NCBI GenBank assembly: GCA_021778895.1
Contig: JAJYBR010000008.1
Location: forward strand, 22,173 to 86,172
Reading direction: 5' to 3'
Source of the DNA: Actinomycetes bacterium
GTDB lineage: Bacteria; Actinomycetota; Acidimicrobiia; Acidimicrobiales; RAAP-2
DNA length: 64,000 bases
Shown here: positions 17,905 to 26,077 of the stretch, piece by piece
Position numbering within the stretch: position 1 is the first letter of the stretch
Layout of the letters: every line of letters begins with the position of its first letter
Translations under genes and position numbers: made by a program
The notes under the pieces: model-generated
Database searches by the model: none
What the model was told of the DNA's origin: nothing
Seen by the model: only the letters and a program-made list of their open reading frames with translations

Positions 17905-19299
17905 ATGGCTCAGGATCGGACGCGGCAGCTCGACGCGGTCAACCCGGCGACGCAGGAAGTGTTCGCGTCACTGCCCCTGTCGAGCGAGGACGACGTGGCC
18001 CAGGTGGCTAGTTTCGCGCGCTCGAAGTTCGAGAGTGACGAGGCGTGGCGCGACCCGGCGACGCGAAGCGCCACGCTCGACGAGATGGCGCGACTCTTGC
18101 ACGAGCACGCCGACGACCTGGCGCTCGCCGAGTGCCGCGACACCGGCAAGCCGATCGCCCAGGGGCGCGACGACGTGCGGGCCGCGGCGGCGTACTTCAC
18201 GTACTACGCCGGCTGGGTCGACAAGTTCGAGGGCCGCGCGATCCCGTTAGGCAGCGACTACGTCGACTACACGCTGCGCGAGCCGTGGGGCGTGTGCGGC
18301 CAGATCATCCCGTGGAACTACCCACTCCAGGTCACGGCGCGGTGCGCCGCCCCAGCGATGGCGGTTGGCAACGCGGTCGTCGTGAAGCCCTCCGAGCAGG
18401 CCTCGGTCACCCCGTACCGGCTGGCCGAGCTGTACCGGGAGGCCAAGCTTCCCGAGGGCATGTTCAATGTGGTCATCGGCGCGGGCGACGTCGGGGCGGC
18501 GCTGGTCTCCCAGCCCACGATCGACCACGTGACCTTCGTGGGCTCGGCCGCCGTCGGCCAGGCAGTCGCGCGCGCGTGCCTGGACCGCTACGTGCCCGTC
18601 GAGCTGGAGATGGGAGGGAAGTCGGCGTCCATCGTCTTCGCCGACGCTGACCTCGATCGCGCGGTGCCGGTGATCGTGCGAGCCCTGATCCAGAACGCGG
18701 GGCAGAGTTGCTCGGCGGGCTCTCGGGTCCTCATCGACGCGTCGATCTATGAGGAAGTGCTCGACCGGCTCGTCACGGCCTTCGGTGAGCTGTCCATTGG
18801 GCCCGGCGAGCAGGGCGCCGACCTCGGTCCGCTCATCTCGGCCCGCCAGCTGGAGCATGCCGAGGGCATGATCGCGCGCGCTCGCGCCGCCGGCGTGCGG
18901 GTCGTGTCTGGGGGCTCGCGCCCCACGTCGCTGGATCGAGGCTGGTATCTCGAGCCCACCCTGGTCGAGGGCGCCGACCCGGGGAGCGAGATCTTCCAAG
19001 AGGAGGTCTTCGGTCCCGTGCTGGTCGCCGCGCCGTTCACGAGCGAGCAGGAGGCCGTGGCGCTGGCCAACCACTCGAACTACGGCCTCGTGGCCGCCAT
19101 CTGGACGCGAGACCTTCGTCGGGCCCACGCGGTCGCTCGTCGCTTGGAGGTCGGCCAGGTGTTCGTCAACAGCTACGGCGTCGGTGGTGGTGTCGCCCTG
19201 CCCTTCGGGGGGCTCAAGCGCAGCGGCCACGCCCGAGGCAAGTCCCTCGACGCCATGTTGGCGTACAGCAGGGTGACCAACGTGTGCGTAGCGTTGTGA
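17905..19299 (+). CDS. NAD-dependent aldehyde dehydrogenase
   Basis: Oxidises an aldehyde to the acid, 464 residues. Motifs: PWGVCGQIIPWNYP, NAVVVKPSEQASVTPYRLAEL, TFVGSAAVGQ, the catalytic Glu in ELEMGGKSASIVFADADLD, the catalytic Cys269 in NAGQSCSAGSR, and EEVFGPVLVAAPF. Overall it resembles betaine-aldehyde / gamma-aminobutyraldehyde dehydrogenases. ATG 17905 sits behind a clear AAAGGAGG. It is the last gene of the dehydrogenase operon (18-base gap after the SDR) and is followed by a hairpin at 19357. Confidence 0.94.
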   Translation: MAQDRTRQLDAVNPATQEVFASLPLSSEDDVAQVASFARSKFESDEAWRDPATRSATLDEMARLLHEHADDLALAECRDTGKPIAQGRDDVRAAAAYFTYYAGWVDKFEGRAIPLGSDYVDYTLREPWGVCGQIIPWNYPLQVTARCAAPAMAVGNAVVVKPSEQASVTPYRLAELYREAKLPEGMFNVVIGAGDVGAALVSQPTIDHVTFVGSAAVGQAVARACLDRYVPVELEMGGKSASIVFADADLDRAVPVIVRALIQNAGQSCSAGSRVLIDASIYEEVLDRLVTAFGELSIGPGEQGADLGPLISARQLEHAEGMIARARAAGVRVVSGGSRPTSLDRGWYLEPTLVEGADPGSEIFQEEVFGPVLVAAPFTSEQEAVALANHSNYGLVAAIWTRDLRRAHAVARRLEVGQVFVNSYGVGGGVALPFGGLKRSGHARGKSLDAMLAYSRVTNVCVAL

Positions 19300-19356
19300 G
19301 ATACACCCATGACGTCCGCGCAGACCGTGGTGGTGGAGGGAGGAGTGGGGGGAGTT

Positions 19357-19375
19357 ACCCGTGGCTGGCACGGGT
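19357..19375 (+). terminator. hairpin after the aldehyde dehydrogenase
   Basis: Perfect 7-bp stem ACCCGTG/CACGGGT with five-base loop GCTGG, 57 bases after the stop and just before the next promoter. No T-tract. Confidence 0.5.
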
Positions 19376-19395
19376 TGCGGGGTGCCGTTCGTCGG

Positions 19396-19445
19396 TTGAC
19401 AGGCACGAGGCTAAGTAGTATACCGGATTCGGAATATTGGATACA
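19396..19445 (+). promoter_or_regulatory. sigma-70-type promoter with motif site C at the start point
   Basis: TTGACA (19396-19401), a 17-base spacer and TATACC (19419-19424) make the best promoter in the window. Site C, GGAATATTGGATACA (19431-19445), begins at the expected transcription start and matches the shared core ATwYTGGATA. A repressor there would block the ABC transporter operon that follows. Confidence 0.75.
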
Positions 19446-19509
19446 CTAGAGCGCACGGTGCCGGGCATCGCTGCGCGGAGGCTTGCGAACTCAGAGGAAG
19501 AGGGGGACA

Positions 19510-21087
19510 ATGAAGTTTTCATCCGTGAAACGACGGGGTTTCAACGCACTGTCATCACTGCTGGCCGTGGCATTCGCGGCCGTCGGCCTGGCGGTCGCGT
19601 CGTCATCGTCGGTGGCGTCGGCGGCGTCGGGCAACTCGTTGGTGATTGGATCTGCGGTGGCGCCGCCGTCGCTTGATCCGACATCGAATGCCTCGGCGGC
19701 GATCGACGAGGTCTTTGACTACAACGTGTACCAGCACCTGGTGCAGTTGGACCCCAAGGGACAGGTGATTCCCGTGCTGGCCACCGGGTACAAGGTGGCG
19801 GCCGACGGGCTGACCTACACCTTCACGCTGCGCTCGGGAGTCGTGTTCTCGAACGGCGATCCCATGACGGCGGCCGATGTTGTCTACAGCCTGAAGCGGG
19901 CGGTGGACCCGAAGTCGGGCTACCCGTACCAGTCCTTGGTAGCCGACGTCAGCTCCGTGATCTCGCCTGACAGCTCGACGGTGGTCGTGACTCTGAGCCA
20001 CCCGGACAACCAGTTCCTGTACAACCTGGCGGCGTACAGCAACGGCATTGTCCTGGACCCGACGCAGGTTGTGAACATCGCCACGAGCCCCGTTGGCACG
20101 GGTCCCTACATGTACCAGTCACAGATCTCGAACTACAACGTCGTGCTGGTGGCCAACACCAAGTACTGGGGCACCAAACCCGCTCTGTCGACGGTCACGT
20201 GGCGCTACTTCGCCAGTGCCAGCACCATGGACAGCGCCCTGCAGAGCGGACAGATCCAGGTGATCGACAACCTGGACAACTCGCAGAACGTGTCACTGTT
20301 CAAGCACAACAGCGCGTTCAAGGTTGTCCACGGTCCGACCAACGGCAAGATCGACCTAACGATCAACAACAAGTCCGGCCCGCTGAAGAATCTCAAGGTG
20401 CGCCGGGCGATCTCGTACGCGATCGACAAGAAGGCGATCCTCAAGACGGTGGGTGCGGGATACGGCACGGTGATCGGCAGCGACCAGGTCCCGGGTGACC
20501 CGTGGTACACGCCGAGCGTCAACCGCATCTACTCCTACAGCGTGCAGAAGGCGAAGAAGCTGCTGGCCCAGGCGGGCTACAAGCACGGGTTCTCGCTCGT
20601 CCTGACGCTTCCGCCGTACGGCTACGCGACGCAGGCCGGGCCGCTGATCCAGGCCGAGCTGGCCGCTGTCGGAGTGCGCGTGACGATCAAGAACATCGCG
20701 TGGGCGCTGTGGATCTCGAAGGTCTTCGAGGGACACCAGTACCAGCTGACGATCATCGACCAGGTCGAAGCCCGCGACATCGGCGAGTACGGTGACTGCA
20801 CCTACTACTTCAACTACGCCGGGTGCAAGGCCGTCGGCTCGATGATGTCCGCCGCCACCACTGCGACCACCAGCGCGAAAGAGATCTCGCTCTTCCGTGC
20901 GGTCGTCCACAAGATCACTGCTGACGCGGCCAACCTGTGGCTCTACAATCCCGACCAGCTGACCGTGGCCGACTCCAACGTCGTGGGCTTGCCCGGCAGT
21001 GGCCTGACCGAGTCGTTCAACGTGAGCTACGTCTCCATCGGTGGCTCGATTCCCCCGAAGGCAGCAGCGGAGGGCTTTGCGTCCTGA
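19510..21087 (+). CDS. ABC transporter substrate-binding protein, family 5 (oligopeptide/dipeptide type)
   Basis: Extracytoplasmic receptor of the transporter below, 525 residues from ATG 19510 (AGGGGGAC just upstream). Sec signal peptide: KFSSVKRR then a hydrophobic core and cleavage near SVASAAS; no lipobox Cys. Family marks: LVIGSAVAPPSLDPTSNASAA, YKVAADGLTYTFTLRSGVVFSNG with MTAADVVYSLKR, GTGPYMY, and KVRRAISYAIDKKAIL. First gene of an operon of five with stop/start overlaps, driven by the promoter at 19396 carrying site C. The ligand is unknown but should match the amidase/dehydrogenase pathway sharing that motif. Confidence 0.93.
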   Translation: MKFSSVKRRGFNALSSLLAVAFAAVGLAVASSSSVASAASGNSLVIGSAVAPPSLDPTSNASAAIDEVFDYNVYQHLVQLDPKGQVIPVLATGYKVAADGLTYTFTLRSGVVFSNGDPMTAADVVYSLKRAVDPKSGYPYQSLVADVSSVISPDSSTVVVTLSHPDNQFLYNLAAYSNGIVLDPTQVVNIATSPVGTGPYMYQSQISNYNVVLVANTKYWGTKPALSTVTWRYFASASTMDSALQSGQIQVIDNLDNSQNVSLFKHNSAFKVVHGPTNGKIDLTINNKSGPLKNLKVRRAISYAIDKKAILKTVGAGYGTVIGSDQVPGDPWYTPSVNRIYSYSVQKAKKLLAQAGYKHGFSLVLTLPPYGYATQAGPLIQAELAAVGVRVTIKNIAWALWISKVFEGHQYQLTIIDQVEARDIGEYGDCTYYFNYAGCKAVGSMMSAATTATTSAKEISLFRAVVHKITADAANLWLYNPDQLTVADSNVVGLPGSGLTESFNVSYVSIGGSIPPKAAAEGFAS

Positions 21088-22127
21088 TGAGCGCTGACGA
21101 GAGCCAGCCGTCTCCGCATCGCCTCCCCCCCCGGGGGGAGGCGCGGGGGCGGCTGGCCTCGTCGCTGCGCGGCGCCGTCTCGGCGCTGCTGCCGCTGGCG
21201 CGGCGGTTGGCGACGATGGTGGTGGCGCTCTTTGGGGCCTCGGTTCTCGTCTTCGTCGTCCTCAACGTCTTGCCCGGCTCACCGGCCCAGGTGATCCTCG
21301 GCACCCAGGCGACGCCGGCTGCCGTGCGACAGCTCACCGCCCAGCTGGGCCTGAACAAGCCCCTCGTCAGTCAGTACTTCGACTGGATGGGGGGCCTCGT
21401 CCACGGGAACTTCGGCATTTCCTACATCTCGCACCAGAGCATCGGGGGCCAGATCGGCCAAGCCCTCACCGTGACCGGCCCCCTGGTGCTGTTCGCACTG
21501 CTGATCGGCTTGATCATCGGGCTGCCCTTGGGACTGGCGGGCGCCTTGCGCAACGGACGGGTCTCGGGATCCTTCATCGGCGCCATGAGCCAGTTGGGGA
21601 TGGCGGTCCCATCCGTCGTGGCCGGGCTGCTGCTCATCGTCGTGCTCACGGTCAAACTGCACGTCTTCCCCACGAGTGGCTTCCCGGGCTGGTCCGATCC
21701 GTGGCAGGCCCTGCGGGCTCTGGTCCTGCCCTCCTTCTCGCTCGGGATGGTCGAAGGCGCGATCATGAGCCGGTATGTTCGCGCCTCGATCCTGGAGCAG
21801 CTGCGGTCGGATTACTTGCGCACCGCCCGCTCCAAGGGGCTGCGCGTGGGCCAGGCGCTGCGTCGCCACGGCTTTCGCAACGCGGCGATCCCTCTGGTCA
21901 CCGTGGTCGGGCTCGAGCTGGCCAGCCTCGTGGTGGGCGCGATCGTCGTGGAGAACGTCTTCTCCCTGCCGGGACTCGGGCTGTTGCTGCTGGACTCGGT
22001 CAACAACCGCGACCTCATCACGGTCCAAGACATCGCGATGCTCGTCGCGACGACGGTCCTGGTGCTGAACCTGCTCGTTGACCTGTCCTACCGGCTCCTC
22101 GACCCTCGTCTCAAGGGGACCGCGTGA
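21087..22127 (+). CDS. ABC transporter permease, DppB/OppB type
   Basis: First integral membrane subunit, 346 residues, six predicted spans. The family's PLVSQYFDWMGGLVHGNFGIS segment follows the first span, and the coupling-helix (EAA) region is ILEQLRSDYLRTARSKGLRVGQALRRHGFRNAAIPLV. C-terminal VENVFSLPGLGLLLLDSVNNRD is typical of DppB. ATG 21087 overlaps the previous stop by one base (TGATG). It has an unusually long, basic cytoplasmic N-terminal tail (about 40 residues). Confidence 0.94.
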   Translation: MSADESQPSPHRLPPRGEARGRLASSLRGAVSALLPLARRLATMVVALFGASVLVFVVLNVLPGSPAQVILGTQATPAAVRQLTAQLGLNKPLVSQYFDWMGGLVHGNFGISYISHQSIGGQIGQALTVTGPLVLFALLIGLIIGLPLGLAGALRNGRVSGSFIGAMSQLGMAVPSVVAGLLLIVVLTVKLHVFPTSGFPGWSDPWQALRALVLPSFSLGMVEGAIMSRYVRASILEQLRSDYLRTARSKGLRVGQALRRHGFRNAAIPLVTVVGLELASLVVGAIVVENVFSLPGLGLLLLDSVNNRDLITVQDIAMLVATTVLVLNLLVDLSYRLLDPRLKGTA

Positions 22128-23020
22128 GCTCGGCCGTACTGCCGAATGCCCCCGCGGCGCGAGAGGTGCCAGCCGACGAGGCGTTCGCGGACCTCGAGCG
22201 CCGCGGACGGTGGCTGCGCAATCCGAGCGTCGTGATTGGCGGCGGCATCGTCGCCCTTGTCGTGCTCTCGGCGATCGTGTCCATCTTCTGGACGCCCTAC
22301 GACCCGCTCGCCGTGAACCCCGCGCACGCCCTCGCGGCGCCGAGCTGGGCCCACTGGCTGGGAACCGACGAGTACGGGCGCGATGAGTTCAGCCGACTCA
22401 TGGCCAGTTCGCAGATCGCCCTGTTCGTCGGCGCCCTGTCGGTGCTGATCGCGACCGCCATCGGCATCCCGGCCGGCCTGCTGGCCGCAGCCCGCGAGGG
22501 CGCGATCAGTCAGGTGGTGCTACGCGTCACCGACATCCTCTACGGCTTCCCGGCGTTGCTGGCGGCGGTGGTCCTCGCCGCCGCGTTTGGCGCATCGAAG
22601 ATGACGGTCGTGCTGGCCATCGGCATCGCGTACATCCCGGTGTTCATCCGTGTGACGCGCTCCAACGCGCTGGTGGTGCTCAACTCGGAGTACGTCCTGG
22701 CGGCGCGAGCCTACGGCCGACGCACGTTCTCCATCCTGCGCCGTCACGTCGTCCCGAACATCGCGACGACCATAATCGCGCAGATGAGCCTGCTGTTCTC
22801 CCTCGCCATCCTGGCGGAGGCCGCACTGGACTTCCTGGGCCTGGGCACGGTAGCCCCCACCGCGTCGTGGGGCACCATGCTGGCCTCGAGCCAGGACTAC
22901 CTGGGCAGCGACGCGCTGCTCACGCTGTGGCCCAGCCTGGCCATCGTGGCGTGTGTGCTGGGGTTCTCGCTGCTGGGAGACGGCATCAGCGAGCTACGCG
23001 AGGCGCGGAGGCGCTCGTGA
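22124..23020 (+). CDS. ABC transporter permease, DppC/OppC type
   Basis: Second permease, 298 residues. N-terminal span, then the OppC-type TPYDPLAVNPAHALAAPSWAHWLGTDEYGRDEFSRL with conserved GTDEYGRDEFSR, and the coupling motif LNSEYVLAARAYGRRTFSILRRHVVPN. C-terminal AALDFLGLGTVAPTASWGTML is a family hallmark. GTG 22124 overlaps the previous stop by four bases. Confidence 0.94.
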   Translation: MSSAVLPNAPAAREVPADEAFADLERRGRWLRNPSVVIGGGIVALVVLSAIVSIFWTPYDPLAVNPAHALAAPSWAHWLGTDEYGRDEFSRLMASSQIALFVGALSVLIATAIGIPAGLLAAAREGAISQVVLRVTDILYGFPALLAAVVLAAAFGASKMTVVLAIGIAYIPVFIRVTRSNALVVLNSEYVLAARAYGRRTFSILRRHVVPNIATTIIAQMSLLFSLAILAEAALDFLGLGTVAPTASWGTMLASSQDYLGSDALLTLWPSLAIVACVLGFSLLGDGISELREARRRS

Positions 23021-24006
23021 CCGCGCTCCTGTCCGTCCGTGGGCTGAGCGTGTCCAGTGGCCCGCTGGAGCTCGTGCGTGACGTGAGCTTCGACGTGGAC
23101 GCCGGCGAGCGCGTGGGCCTGATCGGCGAGTCCGGCTCGGGGAAGTCGCTCACCGCACTCGCGGTGATGGGACTGCTGGGAGAAGGGCTAAGTGCGTCGG
23201 GGTCGGTACGCCTCGGAGACGAGGAGCTGCTCGCGGCATCTGAGCTACGCCAGTGCGAGCTGCGCGGTGACGCCATCGCCATGGTCTTCCAGGAGCCGAT
23301 GAGCGCACTCAATCCGACCCGGCGCATCGGGGATCAGGTGGGCGAGACCTTGCGGATCCACCGCCACCTGTCACGCAAGGCGGCCGAGCGCGCCGCGGTC
23401 GACCTGCTGGCACGCGTCGAGTTCACCGAGCCCGAGCGCTACGCGCGCATGTACCCGCACGAGCTCTCCGGCGGCCAGCGCCAGCGCGCGATGATTGCCA
23501 GCGCCATCGCCTGCGACCCCGGCGTGATCCTGGCCGACGAGCCAACCACCGCGCTCGACGTGACGGTGCAGCGTCGGGTCTTGGAGCTCTTAGACCGGCT
23601 GGTCGACGAAGAGGGCTGCGCACTCCTGCTCATCGCCCACGACCTGGCGGTGGTCAGTGAAGTGTGCGACCGAGTGATCACCATGTACGGCGGGCGGGTC
23701 GTCGAGTCGGGCTCGGTGAGCCAGATCATCAACGAGCCCCGCCACCCCTATACCCAGGCGCTGCTCGCCACGTCGAAGGCCCTGTCGGTGTCGGAGTCGT
23801 CGCTGGGGAGCCAGCTGCCGTCGATTCCCGGCACGGTGCCCAGCGCGGGCCACTTCCCACACGGCTGCCCCTTCCAGGATCGCTGTGACCGTCGTGTGGA
23901 GGCCTGCCAGGTCATGCCGGAGATGGTCGAGACGGGCCGCCGTGCCCTCGCGTGCTGGAACCCGGTCGTCGGCGCCACCCCGTCCAGTGGCGGGGAAGCC
24001 GCATGA
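23017..24006 (+). CDS. ABC transporter ATPase, DppD/OppD type
   Basis: Cytoplasmic ATPase, 329 residues. Walker A GESGSGKS, Q-loop FQEPMSALNP, signature LSGGQRQRAMIA, Walker B VILADEPTTALD, switch His in IAHDLAVV. The C-terminal oligopeptide extension has HPYTQALLATSKA and the cysteine cluster HGCPFQDRCDRRVEAC followed by a later ACW, which binds an iron-sulphur cluster in some relatives. GTG 23017 overlaps the preceding stop (GTGA). Confidence 0.95.
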   Translation: MTALLSVRGLSVSSGPLELVRDVSFDVDAGERVGLIGESGSGKSLTALAVMGLLGEGLSASGSVRLGDEELLAASELRQCELRGDAIAMVFQEPMSALNPTRRIGDQVGETLRIHRHLSRKAAERAAVDLLARVEFTEPERYARMYPHELSGGQRQRAMIASAIACDPGVILADEPTTALDVTVQRRVLELLDRLVDEEGCALLLIAHDLAVVSEVCDRVITMYGGRVVESGSVSQIINEPRHPYTQALLATSKALSVSESSLGSQLPSIPGTVPSAGHFPHGCPFQDRCDRRVEACQVMPEMVETGRRALACWNPVVGATPSSGGEAA

Positions 24007-24806
24007 GCGTCATCCCGACGTTCGAGGTCGATTCGGTGACCAAGGTGTACCAGAGCCGTGGGCGGCGCGGCCACGCCGTCGACGCGCTGCGGGACATCTC
24101 GTTCACCGTGGCACCGGGCCAGTCTCTCGGAGTCGTCGGCGAGTCGGGTTCCGGAAAGTCCACGCTGTCGCGCCTGCTGCTAGCCCTCGAGAAGCCCACG
24201 TCGGGGTCCATTCGCCATCGCGGCGAGGTGATCAGCGGTCGGCGAGAGCGTGACCTGCAGGACTTCCGCCGTCGTGTGCAGATCGTGTTCCAGGACCCGA
24301 TGTCCTCTCTCGATCCGCGCATGCGGGTCTATGACCTGCTCGCCGAGCCCCTTCGGGCCCTGCACATCGAGGTCGATGAGGGTGAGCGCGTTCGCGAGCT
24401 CCTGGACTCGGTGGAGATGCCCGCGGCGGCGGCCCGACGGTTCGCCTACCAGTTCTCCGGCGGGCAGCGCCAGCGCATCGCCATCGCGCGGGCGCTGGGT
24501 CCCTCACCCGAGGTGCTGATTGCCGACGAGCCGGTGAGCGCCCTCGACGTGTCCGTGCGCGCCCAGATCCTCAACCTGCTCACCGGGCTGGTGCAGGACT
24601 TCAACTTGACGATGGTGTTCGTCTCGCACGACATGGCCGTGGTGCGCCACCTCTGTGACTCAGTGGTGGTCCTCTATCGGGGTCGACTGGTCGAGATGGG
24701 TGCGACCGAAGAGGTCTTCGAGCACCCCCGTGAGGACTACACGCGTGAACTGCTCGCCGCCGCTCCACGCCTACGCGCCCAGCGTGGGCTGACATCGTCG
24801 AGCTGA
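24003..24806 (+). CDS. ABC transporter ATPase, DppF/OppF type
   Basis: Second ATPase, 267 residues. Walker A GESGSGKSTLSR, Q-loop FQDPMSSLDPRMRV, signature FSGGQRQRIAIARAL, Walker B VLIADEPVSALD, switch His in VSHDMAVV. It ends soon after DYTRELLAAAPRL and lacks the long cysteine-bearing tail seen in the partner, so it is on the short side. ATG 24003 overlaps the previous stop. Last gene of the transporter operon. Confidence 0.94.
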   Translation: MSVIPTFEVDSVTKVYQSRGRRGHAVDALRDISFTVAPGQSLGVVGESGSGKSTLSRLLLALEKPTSGSIRHRGEVISGRRERDLQDFRRRVQIVFQDPMSSLDPRMRVYDLLAEPLRALHIEVDEGERVRELLDSVEMPAAAARRFAYQFSGGQRQRIAIARALGPSPEVLIADEPVSALDVSVRAQILNLLTGLVQDFNLTMVFVSHDMAVVRHLCDSVVVLYRGRLVEMGATEEVFEHPREDYTRELLAAAPRLRAQRGLTSSS

Positions 24807-24851
24807 GCGCCGCCGCGTACGCGACACCGACATCGCCCTGATCGGCGGCGC
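24807..24851. terminator. long-loop hairpin between convergent operons
   Basis: Perfect 9-bp stem GCGCCGCCG/CGGCGGCGC separated by 27 bases, beginning at the stop of the transporter operon and facing the amidohydrolase gene. It could end both transcripts; the long loop lowers confidence. Confidence 0.4.
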
Positions 24852-24959
24852 ATTCCAGTCTGGCCACCCTCGGCGGTGTCCGCCACCAGGCTCATGATGC
24901 CCATGGCGACCTCGTCAGCGCGCCACGCGGTGCCGTGACGCCGAGTCGCGCACGCAGGA

Positions 24960-26075
24960 TCAGAGCTGGTAGAGACGTCGGGCATTTTCGCCCGCGACCA
25001 TCTGCACCACGCGGGACGCCTGGGCTTCGCTCCAATCTCCGCACTCGACCCACTCTCCGAGCACGCGAGCCATCGCCCGGCGCCAGAGGGTGGCCCCGAG
25101 CAGATGGAGCTCAGCTGGGCCCCAGGCGTCCGAGGAGAACAGTTGCTTGCCGAATGGGGCCAGTGCGAAAGATTCGGCGACCACTTGCCGACTGTGCGCT
25201 CCGGCATAGTTCAGTGCCTCGCCCACGTCGAAGTAGACGTGGGGGAGCATCTGCGCGAGATAGGCAGCCTCGCGATGGTAGGGGTAGCAGTGAAGCAGCA
25301 CGACGGGCGTCCCGGCGGACTCGCTGGCACGAAGGAAGGGGGTCAGGAGGCTCGGGTTGGCTCGGTGCAGCGTGAGGTCGCTGTCTCCAAAGCCGCAGTG
25401 GATCTGCAGGGGGACCCCAGCGTCGATCCCTGCCCACAGCAGGTGCGCGAGCAGAACGGGCTCGTCGACGCGGGTCGTTCGTGCCAACTGCGTCTCGAGT
25501 GCCGTGCGCAGTGCGTCTCGGTCGGGGCGCGCCGTGTCAACGTCGAAGCCTGCGCGGTAGGCGAGGATGCTCTTGGTGCCGACGGCTCCGTGGGCCACTG
25601 CGGCCTCCAGGTCGCTCGCCAAGGCGTCGGCGAAGGCTCGCGGCGAGGTCTCCTCGGCGAGGAGGCGCTCGGCGACGGCCTCGAGGCGTACCACCTCACG
25701 GGTCTGGGCACCACCGGTCGCAGCCATCTCGTCGAGGTCGAGCAGGCCCTCGGTACTGAAGCCGCTGTCGATGAGGTATGTCGCGATGCCGCTGGCACGC
25801 AGGAGTCGGCGGTTCACCTCGTCAGGACCGATCTCGAGGCGACGGGTCACGTACTCGACGCCGCTCACGTCTCCCTGGAGATCGAGCAGGGGTGCGCAGA
25901 ATCGTAGGAGTGCGAAGCCCACGGGCGAGTCGAAACTGGAGACCCCCGGCGCGGCTGGCCGGTCCGACTCCGTGATGACTGACTCGAAGGTCGCCAGGTC
26001 GAGGGGCGCGCGCAGCGCTCCGTGGACGTGGTGATCGACCAGCGGGATCTCGGCAATGAGGTCGGTGACCGCCAT
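24960..26075 (-). CDS. amidohydrolase resembling the N-terminal domain of FluG
   Basis: TIM-barrel metal hydrolase, 371 residues. Metal-site motifs: VDHHVHGAL at the start, LQIHCGFGDSDL in the middle, VVLLHCYPYHREAAYLA, YFDVGEALNYAG and the late Asp in FSSDAWGPAELHLLGA. The last two runs are those found in FluG, where such a domain is fused to a glutamine synthetase domain. Here the synthetase-like gene is separate, at 28985-30394 in the same gene group. Known relatives hydrolyse amide bonds, so removal of a gamma-glutamyl group is a reasonable but unproven role. ATG 26075 follows the preceding stop by two bases (GTG 26084 is an alternative). Confidence 0.85.
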   Translation of the reverse strand: MAVTDLIAEIPLVDHHVHGALRAPLDLATFESVITESDRPAAPGVSSFDSPVGFALLRFCAPLLDLQGDVSGVEYVTRRLEIGPDEVNRRLLRASGIATYLIDSGFSTEGLLDLDEMAATGGAQTREVVRLEAVAERLLAEETSPRAFADALASDLEAAVAHGAVGTKSILAYRAGFDVDTARPDRDALRTALETQLARTTRVDEPVLLAHLLWAGIDAGVPLQIHCGFGDSDLTLHRANPSLLTPFLRASESAGTPVVLLHCYPYHREAAYLAQMLPHVYFDVGEALNYAGAHSRQVVAESFALAPFGKQLFSSDAWGPAELHLLGATLWRRAMARVLGEWVECGDWSEAQASRVVQMVAGENARRLYQL

Positions 26076-26077
26076 GG

